From: an uncultured Lachnospiraceae bacterium
GTDB lineage: Bacteria > Bacillota > Clostridia > Lachnospirales > Lachnospiraceae
Assembly: GCA_910577045.1 (NCBI GenBank)
Contig: CAJTLB010000010.1
Location: 68,157 to 132,156, forward strand
Reading direction: 5' to 3'
Length of the DNA stretch: 64,000 nucleotides
A program made the translations under genes and the position numbers. Below are positions 50,718-60,129 of this stretch, piece by piece. The notes below the pieces were generated by a model. The model saw only the letters and a list, made by a program, of their open reading frames with translations, was not told the origin of the DNA and did no database searches. The stretch's first letter is position 1. Every line of letters starts with the position of its first letter.

Positions 50718-52076
50718 ATGGTAATTGGTGGGGCAGGAATTTTAACGTCATGTATAATATTGTGGCTGCTTGGGAAGAAAAAAGATTGGGGTTGCTGTCC
50801 GCCAGTAGGGCTGTCTTGTTCTGATGCACTTTTATATTTAAAACCTGGGAAAAATCAACAGAAAGAAAGAGAGGTATTTTGGAGGAAAAAGTTACAGACA
50901 TGCTGTTATGTGCTTTTAAGTGGTTCGATATTGCTTGTTTTGTATAGTACATGGCAGACAATAGAAAGAGATGATAAGCCTGTTAGGCAAGTGGAACGCC
51001 CAGAACCAGGAGAAGGGAAAAAACAGGTTATGTTAAGTGCATGGACAGAGGAGGGAGAGATACCACTTGTTATTGAGGTAGGAGAAAGAACTTTAGGGGA
51101 AGAAGAAGCCAAAGCGGCAGTAGAAAAAACATATATCCTTTTAAAAGAGAGGATAAAGGGAGAAAATCAGTCTTTAGAGGAGGTAAGCTATCCATTACAG
51201 TTAATTACTTATATGCCAGAAACAGCATGTCATATTTATTGGTACATTGATAATACAGAACGGATTGATAGAAGTGGAAAAGTTTATACAGAAGGATTAT
51301 TACAAAAAGAACCAGTAAATTTAACAGCAGAAATATCTGTAGGGAATTATAAAAAGGAATATTTATTTTCTGTGTTTGTAGCCCCAATTATAATGAATAA
51401 AAGGGAACAATTTATTTATGATATTAAGAAAGGAGTAAAGGCAGCAGAGGAAAAAGAAAAAACAGAAAGCAGTTTTATACTGCCTGCTGTGGTAGGAGAG
51501 AAAAAGATAGTATACCGCAAGCCTATCAATAATCAAAGTTGGGTATTAGGGGCGTTAATGTTAGTGATAGTGGGATGTAGTATGTTTTTACCAGATCAAA
51601 GATTGCTCCAACAGAAAAAAGAGAAAGAAAAAGAGTTAATGCTGGCATACCCGGAGATTGTTTCTAAGTTATGTTTATTAATTGGATCAGGGCTGACTGT
51701 AAGGCGGTCATGGGAACGAATTATTAAGGATTATAAAGAAGCACAAATTTTTAATTATGCTTATGAGGAAATGCTATTAACTTATTATGAATTAGAACGA
51801 GGAATCCCAGAAGGAAAAGCATATGCGGCATTTGGAAGAAGATGTAGGCAGCATGGTTATCGGAAATTGGGAAGCCTTTTAGAACAAAATTTAAAGAAAG
51901 GAACATCTGGGCTGTTAGCGCTGCTACAGGAAGAAACATGGCAGGCATTCGAGGAAAGAAGGGCATTTGCTGTAAAATTGGCACAAGAGGCAGGAACAAG
52001 GCTTTTATTTCCTATGGTTTTATTATTATTAGTTGTATTAATAATTTGTGTGGCCCCAGCAATAATGAGTTTTTAA
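50718..52076 (+). CDS. TadC-like platform protein with an inserted external domain
   Basis: The 452-residue protein has a helix at the start, another near residues 62-80, then a soluble stretch of about 190 residues, followed by a helix near 275 and a C-terminal T2SF domain (KELMLAYPEIVSKLCLLIGSGLTVRRSWERI, near 305) ending in a hydrophobic helix. TadC normally lacks such a long soluble region, which should lie outside and might contact the pilus or wall. It follows tadB by 15 bases. Confidence 0.78.
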   Translation: MVIGGAGILTSCIILWLLGKKKDWGCCPPVGLSCSDALLYLKPGKNQQKEREVFWRKKLQTCCYVLLSGSILLVLYSTWQTIERDDKPVRQVERPEPGEGKKQVMLSAWTEEGEIPLVIEVGERTLGEEEAKAAVEKTYILLKERIKGENQSLEEVSYPLQLITYMPETACHIYWYIDNTERIDRSGKVYTEGLLQKEPVNLTAEISVGNYKKEYLFSVFVAPIIMNKREQFIYDIKKGVKAAEEKEKTESSFILPAVVGEKKIVYRKPINNQSWVLGALMLVIVGCSMFLPDQRLLQQKKEKEKELMLAYPEIVSKLCLLIGSGLTVRRSWERIIKDYKEAQIFNYAYEEMLLTYYELERGIPEGKAYAAFGRRCRQHGYRKLGSLLEQNLKKGTSGLLALLQEETWQAFEERRAFAVKLAQEAGTRLLFPMVLLLLVVLIICVAPAIMSF

Positions 52077-52090
52077 AAGGAGGAAAAAAT

Positions 52091-52270
52091 ATGGCAGGAC
52101 AATGGTGCAAAGAGTTATGGCGGGATGAGAGTGGAGTTGGCGTAGTAGAAATGATATTAATTTTAGTGGTTTTAATTGGTTTAGTACTAATATTTAAAAA
52201 TCAGTTAAAAACATTAGTAGATGGAATTTTCAAAGAGATCCAGACAAAAACAAGTACTATTTATTCATAA
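52091..52270 (+). CDS. Flp-type (type IVb) pilin
   Basis: This 59-residue peptide is a small prepilin: a short charged leader ending in ESG, then V-G-V-V-E with Glu at the fifth mature position, and a long hydrophobic helix (MILILVVLIGLVLIF). That arrangement is the cleavage and assembly signal of type IV pilins, cut by A24 peptidases such as the two in this locus. GGAGG precedes the ATG by seven bases. It lies between TadC and the DUF5702 gene, as in clostridial Tad loci. It is likely the major pilus subunit. Confidence 0.88.
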   Translation: MAGQWCKELWRDESGVGVVEMILILVVLIGLVLIFKNQLKTLVDGIFKEIQTKTSTIYS

Positions 52271-52280
52271 AGGGGAAAGT

Positions 52281-54302
52281 GTGAAAGGACATATTACAAT
52301 TTATTTTAGTTTATTACTTGTAGTAATGTTTTCCCTTCTTTGTACCACAATAGAGTCAGCGAGGTTAAGCGGAGTGCGCGTTCGCTGCCAGTCAAGTGCT
52401 TATCTTGGGCTAGAATCTGTATTTGCGGATTATTCTTTGCCTGTAGCAAGAGAATATGGGCTTCTTATGTTAGATAAATCATATGGCACAGATAATCCAG
52501 AGGAGTACCTTTTATATTTAAAGAATTATATTTCATATAATGCGTCTGTAAATAAAGAGTTATTAGTAAAAGGAAGTGATTTTTGCCAAGCCCAGGTAGA
52601 AAATGTTTCTTTAAAAAAGGAACAGATTATTGCTGGGGAAGGTGGTGTCCCCTTAGAAAAAGAGATATTAGAATATATGAAATATGCAATGCCAGCAGGA
52701 TTGGTAGAATGGATCTTAGGACAACTTGGATTATTAGAACAGGCAGAGATTGTTACTACTATTTTTGAAAAGTTGTCTGGACTATGTACATATGCAGAAA
52801 AGGTGGATTTAGCAATTCATAGGATGCATAGGGGAATTAATCAAGTAAAGGAATATCAGTTTAATATAGAAGAGGCAGCAGGCTATATAAAAGATTCTAT
52901 TGACGAATTGGATGAGTTGTATAAAGAATATGAGGAAACAAAAGAGGAAGAGGAAATAGAACAGATAGAAAAGGAAATTCATATATTAGAGAGAAGCATT
53001 GCTTTAAATGTGCAAGATTTGGTGCAAAACCATACCACTCTTTTGGAATATAACAATTATGTAGCAGGCCAAAAAAAGCAATATAGCGAAAATACACAAT
53101 TGGTAAAAGAAATGTTAGTGGAAATGGAACAATTATTTGAAGAAGGGAAAGAGAAGCTGGATAAAGAAATAAAAGAAATAGTAGATACAGAATTGAGCAA
53201 TATAAGGCTGTATTCTGCTGGGGAAGGAGATTATTATAGGGTAGTAGATGGGACACAAGATTTGGCTCCCAATATATCAATTTTAGAAAGTAATATTAGC
53301 CAGCTTTCTCCATATATGTCAGGTGGGACAGGAGGGCTGAGTTCTGTATTGGATTCTTGCATAAGTGCTATGGGAAGTTACCGGCTCGACCGCATGGGAT
53401 TAAATTATAAGGATCAGGCAGCTTCTGGGAAAGGCAAAGTAGATATTATTACTTTTATCAGGCAGCTATTAGGCAGTGGGTTATTAGGCCTTGTAGCAGA
53501 GAATGTGGGAGAATTGTCAAATATGGAGTTAATATTGGACAAGGTATACGAGGATATACTAAAAGGGTATCCATATGGGCAAGAAGATATAATAAGACAA
53601 ATTTTAATAAATGAGTATCTGCTAAATCGTTTTGGAAATTTGCAGGAACCTGCTAAGGATAAACTGGTGTCTTATGAACTGGAATATATTTTGGCAGGTA
53701 AAGAAAGTGACAGACAAAACCTTGCCTCTGTAGCGGCAGAACTTTTAATGCTTCGTAGTGGGATGAATTTTATTTATTTACTTGGAAATGAGCAAAAACG
53801 GGCAGAGGCAGAAGGGCTGGCTATATTGCTTGCAGGATTTACAGGGATGCAGGGAATTATTAAAATAACACAATTGCTTATTTTATCTGTATGGGCACAA
53901 GCAGAAGGCATTGCAGATGTTAGAGAATTATTTGCTGGAAAAAGAGTTCCTTTTACCAAAGAGGACAGGACATGGAAAGTTAGTTTTACAAACCTGATAA
54001 AACAGAATATTTCTGATTTATTCCCTATAACAGAAGAGGGGGAAGGGCTTACATATCAAGATTATCTAAGGTTACTTTTGCTAAAAGCTCAAAGACCAGA
54101 AAGAAATGGAAGAGTAATGGATTTAATAGAAGGGGTAATAAGAAAGGAGTATGATAAGGGGTTTTCTTTGCAAGAGTGTGTGACAGAATTAGTAGTTTAT
54201 GCAGAATTTAAAGCAAAGCCATTATTTGTAATGTTGCCTTTTATAAAAGGAAATACAAAGGAATATTATCAGATAAAAGGAATTAGTAGCTATTCTTATT
54301 AA
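52281..54302 (+). CDS. DUF5702-type Tad-associated membrane protein
   Basis: The 673-residue protein starts with a hydrophobic helix (about 5-22) ending in ESARLSG, followed by a long, mostly helical extracytoplasmic part with coiled coil at about 200-260. This matches the DUF5702 proteins of clostridial Tad loci, often viewed as minor pilin or assembly components. GTG 52281 is the likely start since AAAGGGGAAA precedes it; an ATG at 52221 would overlap the pilin gene. It follows the pilin by 10 bases. Confidence 0.8.
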   Translation: MKGHITIYFSLLLVVMFSLLCTTIESARLSGVRVRCQSSAYLGLESVFADYSLPVAREYGLLMLDKSYGTDNPEEYLLYLKNYISYNASVNKELLVKGSDFCQAQVENVSLKKEQIIAGEGGVPLEKEILEYMKYAMPAGLVEWILGQLGLLEQAEIVTTIFEKLSGLCTYAEKVDLAIHRMHRGINQVKEYQFNIEEAAGYIKDSIDELDELYKEYEETKEEEEIEQIEKEIHILERSIALNVQDLVQNHTTLLEYNNYVAGQKKQYSENTQLVKEMLVEMEQLFEEGKEKLDKEIKEIVDTELSNIRLYSAGEGDYYRVVDGTQDLAPNISILESNISQLSPYMSGGTGGLSSVLDSCISAMGSYRLDRMGLNYKDQAASGKGKVDIITFIRQLLGSGLLGLVAENVGELSNMELILDKVYEDILKGYPYGQEDIIRQILINEYLLNRFGNLQEPAKDKLVSYELEYILAGKESDRQNLASVAAELLMLRSGMNFIYLLGNEQKRAEAEGLAILLAGFTGMQGIIKITQLLILSVWAQAEGIADVRELFAGKRVPFTKEDRTWKVSFTNLIKQNISDLFPITEEGEGLTYQDYLRLLLLKAQRPERNGRVMDLIEGVIRKEYDKGFSLQECVTELVVYAEFKAKPLFVMLPFIKGNTKEYYQIKGISSYSY

Positions 54303-54352
54303 CAAAAGGAAATTTTAGTAGGAAAATAAAACCATACAGGAGGTAGTGCAGG

Positions 54353-55333
54353 GTGCTCTTAGCAAAAAAATTAGTTCAAAGAAAATGCGCATTAAAAAAA
54401 ATAAAAAAAGAAGATAAGTGCTCTCTCCAAGTACAAATACATAGCCGCCGCAGAATAGAATTAAAGAAGTGGTTAAGAGCATCCTGCCCTGCTTCCTGTA
54501 TGGCAAGTTTTACAGTAGAGGCAGCGTTTATATTGCCAATTATAGTATTTGTTTTATGTGGGTTTTTGTATTTTTTAGTTATTTTAAATATGCAGATAGC
54601 TCTATATGAGGAATTATCAGAAAGTGCAAGAAAAACAGCTAGATATGCGTTTACTTATGAAGAAATTTTACATATGGCGCCTTCAGAGGAAGAACAAATA
54701 AAGAGAGAAATGGAGCCTGGATTAACAGATATGCTTTATCATGGATTTTCTTCGGCTTATGCACTTGGCCAGATAAAGAAGGGAATAGGAAAAGATTGGT
54801 TGGATCAGTCTTGTATTCGGAATGGGGCAGATGGGTTGTCTTTGTTAAGTGATTCTTTGATTAGTAATAATCAGATGGTAGATATGGTATTGCGGTATTA
54901 TGTAGATATTCCTATTCTGCCAGGAAAATGGTTTGGCTTATTTTGTGTGCAAAGAGTACGTATAAGGACATTTACTGGGTTTATGCCACAAAAAGATAAA
55001 GAAAGCTTAGAAGATGCAGAAAAGTTAGTGTATATAACAGAGACAGGGACAGTATACCATACTAATAGATATTGTACTCATTTAAATTTATCTGTAAAAA
55101 GGACAGACAGTGCTAACTTGGAAACAATAAGAAATAGTAATGGGGGAAAATATTACGCATGTGAATTGTGCGGCGGAATCCCAGATGATTCTGGGACAGT
55201 AGTTTTAACCGTACATGGGGACAGGTATCACAGCAGCACAGAATGCCAGGGGTTAAAGCGGAGTTGGAAAGCAGTCCCACTTTCTGAAGTAGGAGACCGT
55301 AAGCTTTGTACCCGGTGCCAGAAGCAGGAATAG
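54353..55333 (+). CDS. TadE-like pseudopilin with two C-terminal zinc-site-like modules
   Basis: The 326-residue protein has a long basic N-terminus (about 50 residues), then a TadE-type leader MASFTVEAAFILPIIVFVLCG with Glu at the pilin position and a hydrophobic helix. A helical middle follows. The end carries two modules each with H-x4-C and, 20-30 residues on, C-x2-C: about residues 234-275 (HTNRYC, CELC) and 291-326 (HSSTEC, CTRC). These could bind zinc or form disulfides outside the cell. A GTG start follows AGGAGGTAG. TadE pseudopilins help pilus assembly; the modules are an unusual addition. Confidence 0.8.
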   Translation: MLLAKKLVQRKCALKKIKKEDKCSLQVQIHSRRRIELKKWLRASCPASCMASFTVEAAFILPIIVFVLCGFLYFLVILNMQIALYEELSESARKTARYAFTYEEILHMAPSEEEQIKREMEPGLTDMLYHGFSSAYALGQIKKGIGKDWLDQSCIRNGADGLSLLSDSLISNNQMVDMVLRYYVDIPILPGKWFGLFCVQRVRIRTFTGFMPQKDKESLEDAEKLVYITETGTVYHTNRYCTHLNLSVKRTDSANLETIRNSNGGKYYACELCGGIPDDSGTVVLTVHGDRYHSSTECQGLKRSWKAVPLSEVGDRKLCTRCQKQE

Positions 55334-55351
55334 AAGGAGAGGAGGAGTAGA

Positions 55352-55771
55352 GTGTTTTTTCTAAAAATAAAATTAATAATAGCAATATTGTTTTTATTAT
55401 ATCTTTCATATGAGGATATACGTTATAGAAAAATTTCAACATATATGCTTGTGGCAGGTTATGTAGTGGCAGTAGGATGTTTGATGCTTGTGAGGGAGTT
55501 TGCTATATGGGAATATCTTGTAGCAGGCTGTATTGGGGTATTATTTCTTTTTTTCAGTATAGCGGGTGAAAATATTGGTATAGGAGATGGGGCGTTAATT
55601 ATGCTATTGGGCATGTTATTTGGCGCACGCCGGCAGATTTTAGTATTGTTTATAGCATTATTGCTTTGCGCCATAACAGCAACGGTGCTTTTGCTTTTAG
55701 GAAAAGTAAAAAAGAAAAGCAGGCTGCCTTTTGTCCCATTTTTATGTGTTGCTTTTTTTGCCACATTGTAA
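55352..55771 (+). CDS. Second A24 prepilin peptidase
   Basis: The 139-residue protein is short for the family but keeps both catalytic aspartate motifs: YEDIRYRKIST near residue 20 and GENIGIGDGALIMLLG near 70-86. It is almost wholly hydrophobic. A GTG start follows GGAGGAGTAGA. It sits between two pseudopilin genes, and with the first A24 gene frameshifted it may be the working leader peptidase, or serve a different pilin subset. Confidence 0.85.
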   Translation: MFFLKIKLIIAILFLLYLSYEDIRYRKISTYMLVAGYVVAVGCLMLVREFAIWEYLVAGCIGVLFLFFSIAGENIGIGDGALIMLLGMLFGARRQILVLFIALLLCAITATVLLLLGKVKKKSRLPFVPFLCVAFFATL

Positions 55772-55794
55772 GAAGGTGAATAGGGGCTATTTAT

Positions 55795-56262
55795 ATGAAA
55801 GGAAGACTAAAAATAAAAAGAATAGAAGCGAGTTATACAATAGAAGCTGCTTATATTCTTCCATTGGCGTTTGCATGTATGTATGGAATTATTTTTCTAG
55901 GGTTTTATTTACATGATAGAATAGTAATGGAACAGAGTGCATGGGAAGGGGCAGTTTATGGAGGAGGGCAGCTTATGTCACTGGAAAGGCCAGAGATTGA
56001 AACCTATGTAAAGGAACGGTTGGAAGGTAGGCTTTTTGTATCTAAGATAGAACAAGTAAATATTACAATAGGATCGGGTAAAGTATCAATTGAACTTTTA
56101 GGCAAAGCAGATATACCCAAGTTTCCAGAGGCGATATTGGGATATAAGCAAGAAAAGGGAATACATGTAAAAAGAACATTTTCTTATCCTTGTTCTGTAG
56201 ATTATGTTAGAAAAGGTTTGGTGATAAGTGAGCAAATTAAAAAGTTATGGGAAAATAAATAA
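55795..56262 (+). CDS. TadE-like pseudopilin
   Basis: The 155-residue protein has the short basic leader and IEASYTIEAAYILPLAF pseudopilin motif with Glu at the pilin position, then a hydrophobic helix to about residue 40. A soluble domain with one alpha/beta core completes it. It would be processed by an A24 peptidase and act in Flp pilus assembly. It begins 23 bases after the second peptidase gene, in the same operon. Confidence 0.85.
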   Translation: MKGRLKIKRIEASYTIEAAYILPLAFACMYGIIFLGFYLHDRIVMEQSAWEGAVYGGGQLMSLERPEIETYVKERLEGRLFVSKIEQVNITIGSGKVSIELLGKADIPKFPEAILGYKQEKGIHVKRTFSYPCSVDYVRKGLVISEQIKKLWENK

Positions 56263-56295
56263 TATAGGTTTAGGTAAAGATAAAAGGGGTATATT

Positions 56296-57093
56296 ATGGA
56301 TACATATATGCGAGATGGAAGAGGAAGTACACTTGTTATTGGGGAGGAAAGCTTAATAGAGCCTTCTTATCAGATGGAGATGTTAAGGAAGAACAGGCCC
56401 GTTGGTTTGCTTCCAGTGCAAATATGCGCAATTAATAAACAGAAGGAATATCATTATGATGCAGGCAGTTTTATGGCACTTTCTGAATATTTAGAAAAAC
56501 GTGTTATTAATTGTGAGATGTTGGGCTATTTTATGGAAAGTATAAAAGGGGTACTTTCTTCTATAGAAGAATATTTATTGGAAGCAGATTGTTTGTGTAT
56601 GTTACCAGAACATATTTATTTAGATGAAAAGGAATATATGTTACAATTCTGTTATGGGCCATATAAGCAAGAAGTATTTGAAAAGGGCCTATTAAAACTT
56701 TTGCAGTATTTTTTGCAGAAGCTTGATTATAGTGATAAACAGGGTGTGACCATGGCATATCAAATGTACCAAAATGTAATGAAAGAAGGATATGCTTCCG
56801 TATTTACATATAAAATTATTGAACAACAGCCAAAAGAACAAGAAATTGTATTTCCCTGGGAAGAGGAGAAAAAAGAGGAACCAAATCTATGGGAAGAAGA
56901 ATTAGGGACAGCGCAAAAAAAACAGATAATAGCACAATGGGGGATCTATGCAGTTGGGATTATACTTTGTGGGGCAGTAGCAGGCTTTTGTTATTGGCAG
57001 AATAATTTATTGCTGTGTGGCGGTGCACTTTTGGCAGCAGCAATTGGGCTTTATTTTTTAATTCATTATGGCAGGCAATATAAAGGGCATTGA
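56296..57093 (+). CDS. DUF6382-type protein without an FHA domain
   Basis: The 265-residue protein has an N-terminal alpha/beta domain of about 170 residues (LEADCLCMLPEHIYL near 92) resembling DUF6382 proteins that accompany clostridial Tad loci. An acidic linker and two transmembrane helices (about 210-230 and 235-255) follow. Family members commonly carry a C-terminal FHA phosphothreonine-binding domain; here the protein stops after the helices. This may be natural variation or truncation. It likely links the pilus machine to a regulatory input, but function is unknown. Confidence 0.7.
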   Translation: MDTYMRDGRGSTLVIGEESLIEPSYQMEMLRKNRPVGLLPVQICAINKQKEYHYDAGSFMALSEYLEKRVINCEMLGYFMESIKGVLSSIEEYLLEADCLCMLPEHIYLDEKEYMLQFCYGPYKQEVFEKGLLKLLQYFLQKLDYSDKQGVTMAYQMYQNVMKEGYASVFTYKIIEQQPKEQEIVFPWEEEKKEEPNLWEEELGTAQKKQIIAQWGIYAVGIILCGAVAGFCYWQNNLLLCGGALLAAAIGLYFLIHYGRQYKGH

Positions 57094-57147
57094 CAGCTTT
57101 AAAAATACATGGTAAGGTTTTTGTAGAAGAAAGCGGAGACGGAAACC

Positions 57148-58146
57148 ATGAATCTGGAAAAGGTAAAAATATTATTACAAGAGTGTAAGTTTATTGAGGT
57201 TAAAACAAATGTAGAGGAAGTAACATTACATTATAAAGAAATGGAGGGCGTTAATCACCTTTTAATGCTTTGTAATTTTAAGGAATCCCAGATGCCAGAG
57301 CCTAACCAGATAAGGCATATGATTTGGATGGCAAGTTTGGATGGCCGTTTTGGAAGAGGCATGCCATATCCTTTGGTATTAATTTTTACATGGAATATGG
57401 CATATGCAAGGAATTTAGTAAATTCAGGAGTACCAGCATGGATTGTAGACCGCAATACAAATAATCTAATAATTTATGAAGAACAACCAGATGAATTTGC
57501 AGGGATAAAGAAGCCATTAGAGGTGTTGTTAAGGGAAGAAAAAATAGAGCGAAGGCCTTCTAATTCTCAGGTAACATTATGTAATACTATTATTGTAGCA
57601 ATTAACATATTAGTTTTTTTTGTAATGAGACTGGCAGAGAAAAAAGGAGGAGGCAATTCTTTTATTCAATGGGGCGCCCTTTATATGCCCTATATGGATC
57701 AGCCAAAGGAGTTTTACCGTCTTTTTACTGCTATGTTTTTACATTTTGACATGGCGCATTTAAGCAGTAATATGATTATATTATTTGCTTTGGGGGATAA
57801 TCTGGAACGGGCATTGGGGAAAGTTAGATATGTGTTGTTATATATTGGAAGCGGGGTAGGTGCAAGTATTTTATCTTGCATTTACAATCGGTTATTAGAT
57901 AGGGCAGTTGTGGCAGCGGGGGCTTCTGGGGCTATTTTTGGGGTAATAGGGGCTTTATTTTATTTAACAATAAAGAATAAGGGCAGATTAGAAGAATTAA
58001 CTATGCCAAGAATGGGGTTAATGATTTTATATATTCTTTATAGTGGTTTTTCAACACCAGGGATTGATAATGCAGCACATATAGGCGGGCTGCTAACAGG
58101 ATTTTTTATGGCTTTTCTTATAGGAAGCTTACAAAAGTACCAGTGA
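57148..58146 (+). CDS. Rhomboid family intramembrane serine protease
   Basis: The 332-residue protein has a soluble N-terminal domain of about 150 residues and six transmembrane helices. The catalytic Ser lies in GASGAIFG near residue 260 and the catalytic His in AHIGG near 311; HLSSNM near 212 is the oxyanion-hole helix. Rhomboids cut membrane proteins within or near their helices. Its place after the Tad genes suggests a role in processing pilus components or their regulators, as inference. It is 54 bases past the DUF6382 gene. Confidence 0.92.
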   Translation: MNLEKVKILLQECKFIEVKTNVEEVTLHYKEMEGVNHLLMLCNFKESQMPEPNQIRHMIWMASLDGRFGRGMPYPLVLIFTWNMAYARNLVNSGVPAWIVDRNTNNLIIYEEQPDEFAGIKKPLEVLLREEKIERRPSNSQVTLCNTIIVAINILVFFVMRLAEKKGGGNSFIQWGALYMPYMDQPKEFYRLFTAMFLHFDMAHLSSNMIILFALGDNLERALGKVRYVLLYIGSGVGASILSCIYNRLLDRAVVAAGASGAIFGVIGALFYLTIKNKGRLEELTMPRMGLMILYILYSGFSTPGIDNAAHIGGLLTGFFMAFLIGSLQKYQ

Positions 58147-58185
58147 AAATAATAGATAGTTAATAAAGTAGAATGAGAGGAAATT

Positions 58186-59187
58186 ATGAAGATTAATATT
58201 TATTATGCAGGCAGGGGGCTAATTGACGATCCTACAATTTATGTGCTGAATAAACTAGAAGAGGTATTTGAAGAATTACATGTAAGATCAGAACGTTATA
58301 ACCTCCATGAGTTAAAAAATAATGTAACATCTTTACCAAGTACACTAAAGGAAGCAGATGGCGTGATTCTTGCGAGTACAGTAGAGTGGCTGGCTTTAAA
58401 TGGATGGATGCAGGTATTTTTAGATGCTTGTTGGTTTTATGGGGATAAAAGTAAGATTAGCAGTATTTATATGGTTCCAGTAGTGATGTCAACCACATAT
58501 GGGGAAAGAGAAGCCCAGCTTTCTTTAATTAATGCTTGGGAAATGTTAGGTGGCAAGACTTGTAGGGGATTGTGCGCATATGTGGAGGATCCAGTTGCCT
58601 TTGAAATGAATGAGGATTATAAACTAATTATTGAAAAACAGGCAGAGGATTTGTATCGAAGTATTTCACAAAAAATGAAAATATTGCCAAGTAGCACAAT
58701 TGCCATTAAGCAAAATATCTTAAAAGAAACAATGGATTTTACGCCACAGGAAAGTGAACAGCTCTCGAAATATGCGGCGGATGATATTTATGTAAAAAAA
58801 CAAAAGGAAGATATAGAAGAACTTGCTGGATTATATAAAAATATTTTAGAAAGTAAAAAGTCAGACAGCGGCGTGCCATATGTGGATGATTTTAAAAGGG
58901 CTTTTCAATCTATAAAAAAAGTAAGAGCAACTTACGCTTTTGTGATAGAAGATAAAAAGCGCACTTTGCTCTTAGAGTGCAATAATGGAAAATTAGATTG
59001 TTATTATGGGGATGGCAGTCAGTCTACTGAGGTAACAGCCCGTTTAACTAGCCATGTATTGGAAGAAATTATAAGTGGAAAAACGAGCTTCCAAGGAAGC
59101 TTTATGAGGGGTGACATGGCCGCTAAAGGAGAATTTGCATTAATTCGTTTGTTGGACGAGCTGTTTGCATTTTCTGGAGGAAGGTAG
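58186..59187 (+). CDS. Flavodoxin-like plus SCP2 domain protein
   Basis: The 333-residue protein has an N-terminal flavodoxin/NADPH-dependent FMN reductase-like fold (about 1-160, with an ILASTVEWLALNGWMQVFLD segment near 60) and a C-terminal SCP2 sterol-carrier-like domain (about 230-333, with a STEVTARLTSHVLEEIISGKTSFQ stretch). The pair suggests binding of a flavin and of a lipid or other small hydrophobic ligand. AGAGG precedes the ATG. The last 48 bases are also the end of the histidine kinase gene on the opposite strand. Confidence 0.78.
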   Translation: MKINIYYAGRGLIDDPTIYVLNKLEEVFEELHVRSERYNLHELKNNVTSLPSTLKEADGVILASTVEWLALNGWMQVFLDACWFYGDKSKISSIYMVPVVMSTTYGEREAQLSLINAWEMLGGKTCRGLCAYVEDPVAFEMNEDYKLIIEKQAEDLYRSISQKMKILPSSTIAIKQNILKETMDFTPQESEQLSKYAADDIYVKKQKEDIEELAGLYKNILESKKSDSGVPYVDDFKRAFQSIKKVRATYAFVIEDKKRTLLLECNNGKLDCYYGDGSQSTEVTARLTSHVLEEIISGKTSFQGSFMRGDMAAKGEFALIRLLDELFAFSGGR

Positions 59188-59925
59188 TGGCAACCATATT
59201 TCAAGGACACTTTCTCCAGAAGAGGCATGGGCAAGCCGGATAGAACCACTATGGGCAAGGATAATACGGTTAGCTGTGCAAAGTTCTAGCCCGGTGTGTT
59301 TTTTTCCGTCTACACAAAAGGGATTCCATAATCGTTGTTCCATTTTATCGGCAAAATTGTTACTCTTATCTGAAATAGAAATTTTACAAAAGGAATGATA
59401 ATGGGATAAGTTAATAATAATTGTATTATGTTCTTCTGAAATTGCTTCAAAGGAGTTTTCTAAAAGTAGTTCTATAGCATGGTAAAGTTTTATGGGATCT
59501 CCACAGATTTCTGGGCAAGAATTTTTTGTTTGAAGAATGACAGAAGTAGGAACAGAATGGGGCTCATATTGTATGGAGTATACTAATTTAGAAAGTAACC
59601 TATCAAGGTTAAATAAAACATAGGTTAGTTTGGAACCATTATTATAATCTGAAAATTGCTCTAAAAAATCGCAAATATAGGTAACACTATTAATACAGTG
59701 GGTCCAATATTTGAAAGTACGGATTAGTGGATGTTGTTTTTCCATAAGTTGTAAAGAGCTTGATAAAAGTGTTAGATCATTTCGTATATTATGCGAAAAA
59801 TGTAATAGGATGCATCGATGCTCTTGCTCTATTTTGTGGAATAAGTGCCAGAGCCTTGGGTTGTCGGTTTTGAGTTGTTCGATTTGGTTCAATTCTTCTC
59901 TGGTAAGCATATGCGTCTCCCTCAC
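59140..59925 (-). CDS. Sensor histidine kinase, soluble, orphan
   Basis: The 261-residue protein has a helical N-terminus with His45 in FSHNIRNDLTLL (HisKA-type phospho-acceptor), an N box LLENSFEAISEEH near 167 and a C-terminal HATPase domain. The usual DxGxG box is missing or degenerate (KSNNFADK) and a GLELCTANRIILAHSG G2-like segment is present. There is no transmembrane helix. No response regulator is adjacent. It resembles clostridial kinases with atypical ATPase domains. ATG 59925 or ATG 59910 could be the start. It overlaps the SCP2 gene tail to tail by 48 bases. Confidence 0.8.
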   Translation of the reverse strand: MRETHMLTREELNQIEQLKTDNPRLWHLFHKIEQEHRCILLHFSHNIRNDLTLLSSSLQLMEKQHPLIRTFKYWTHCINSVTYICDFLEQFSDYNNGSKLTYVLFNLDRLLSKLVYSIQYEPHSVPTSVILQTKNSCPEICGDPIKLYHAIELLLENSFEAISEEHNTIIINLSHYHSFCKISISDKSNNFADKMEQRLWNPFCVDGKKHTGLELCTANRIILAHSGSIRLAHASSGESVLEIWLPLPSSRKCKQLVQQTN

Positions 59926-60129
59926 TTTATAACAGATTAATTAGTTACGTTTGGTAGTGTAGCACATTTTATGACAGTTAGCAACGAATAATATAGGACA
60001 AATTCCGACATAAATTGATTGTAAAGCACAAGGAAAAAGAAAAAGAGACAAGAAAAATACAGGAAATACTTGTTTTTTAAATAAAATATAATTGACAAAA
60101 TTTGACAAAAAGAAAGGAGAAAAAATAAT

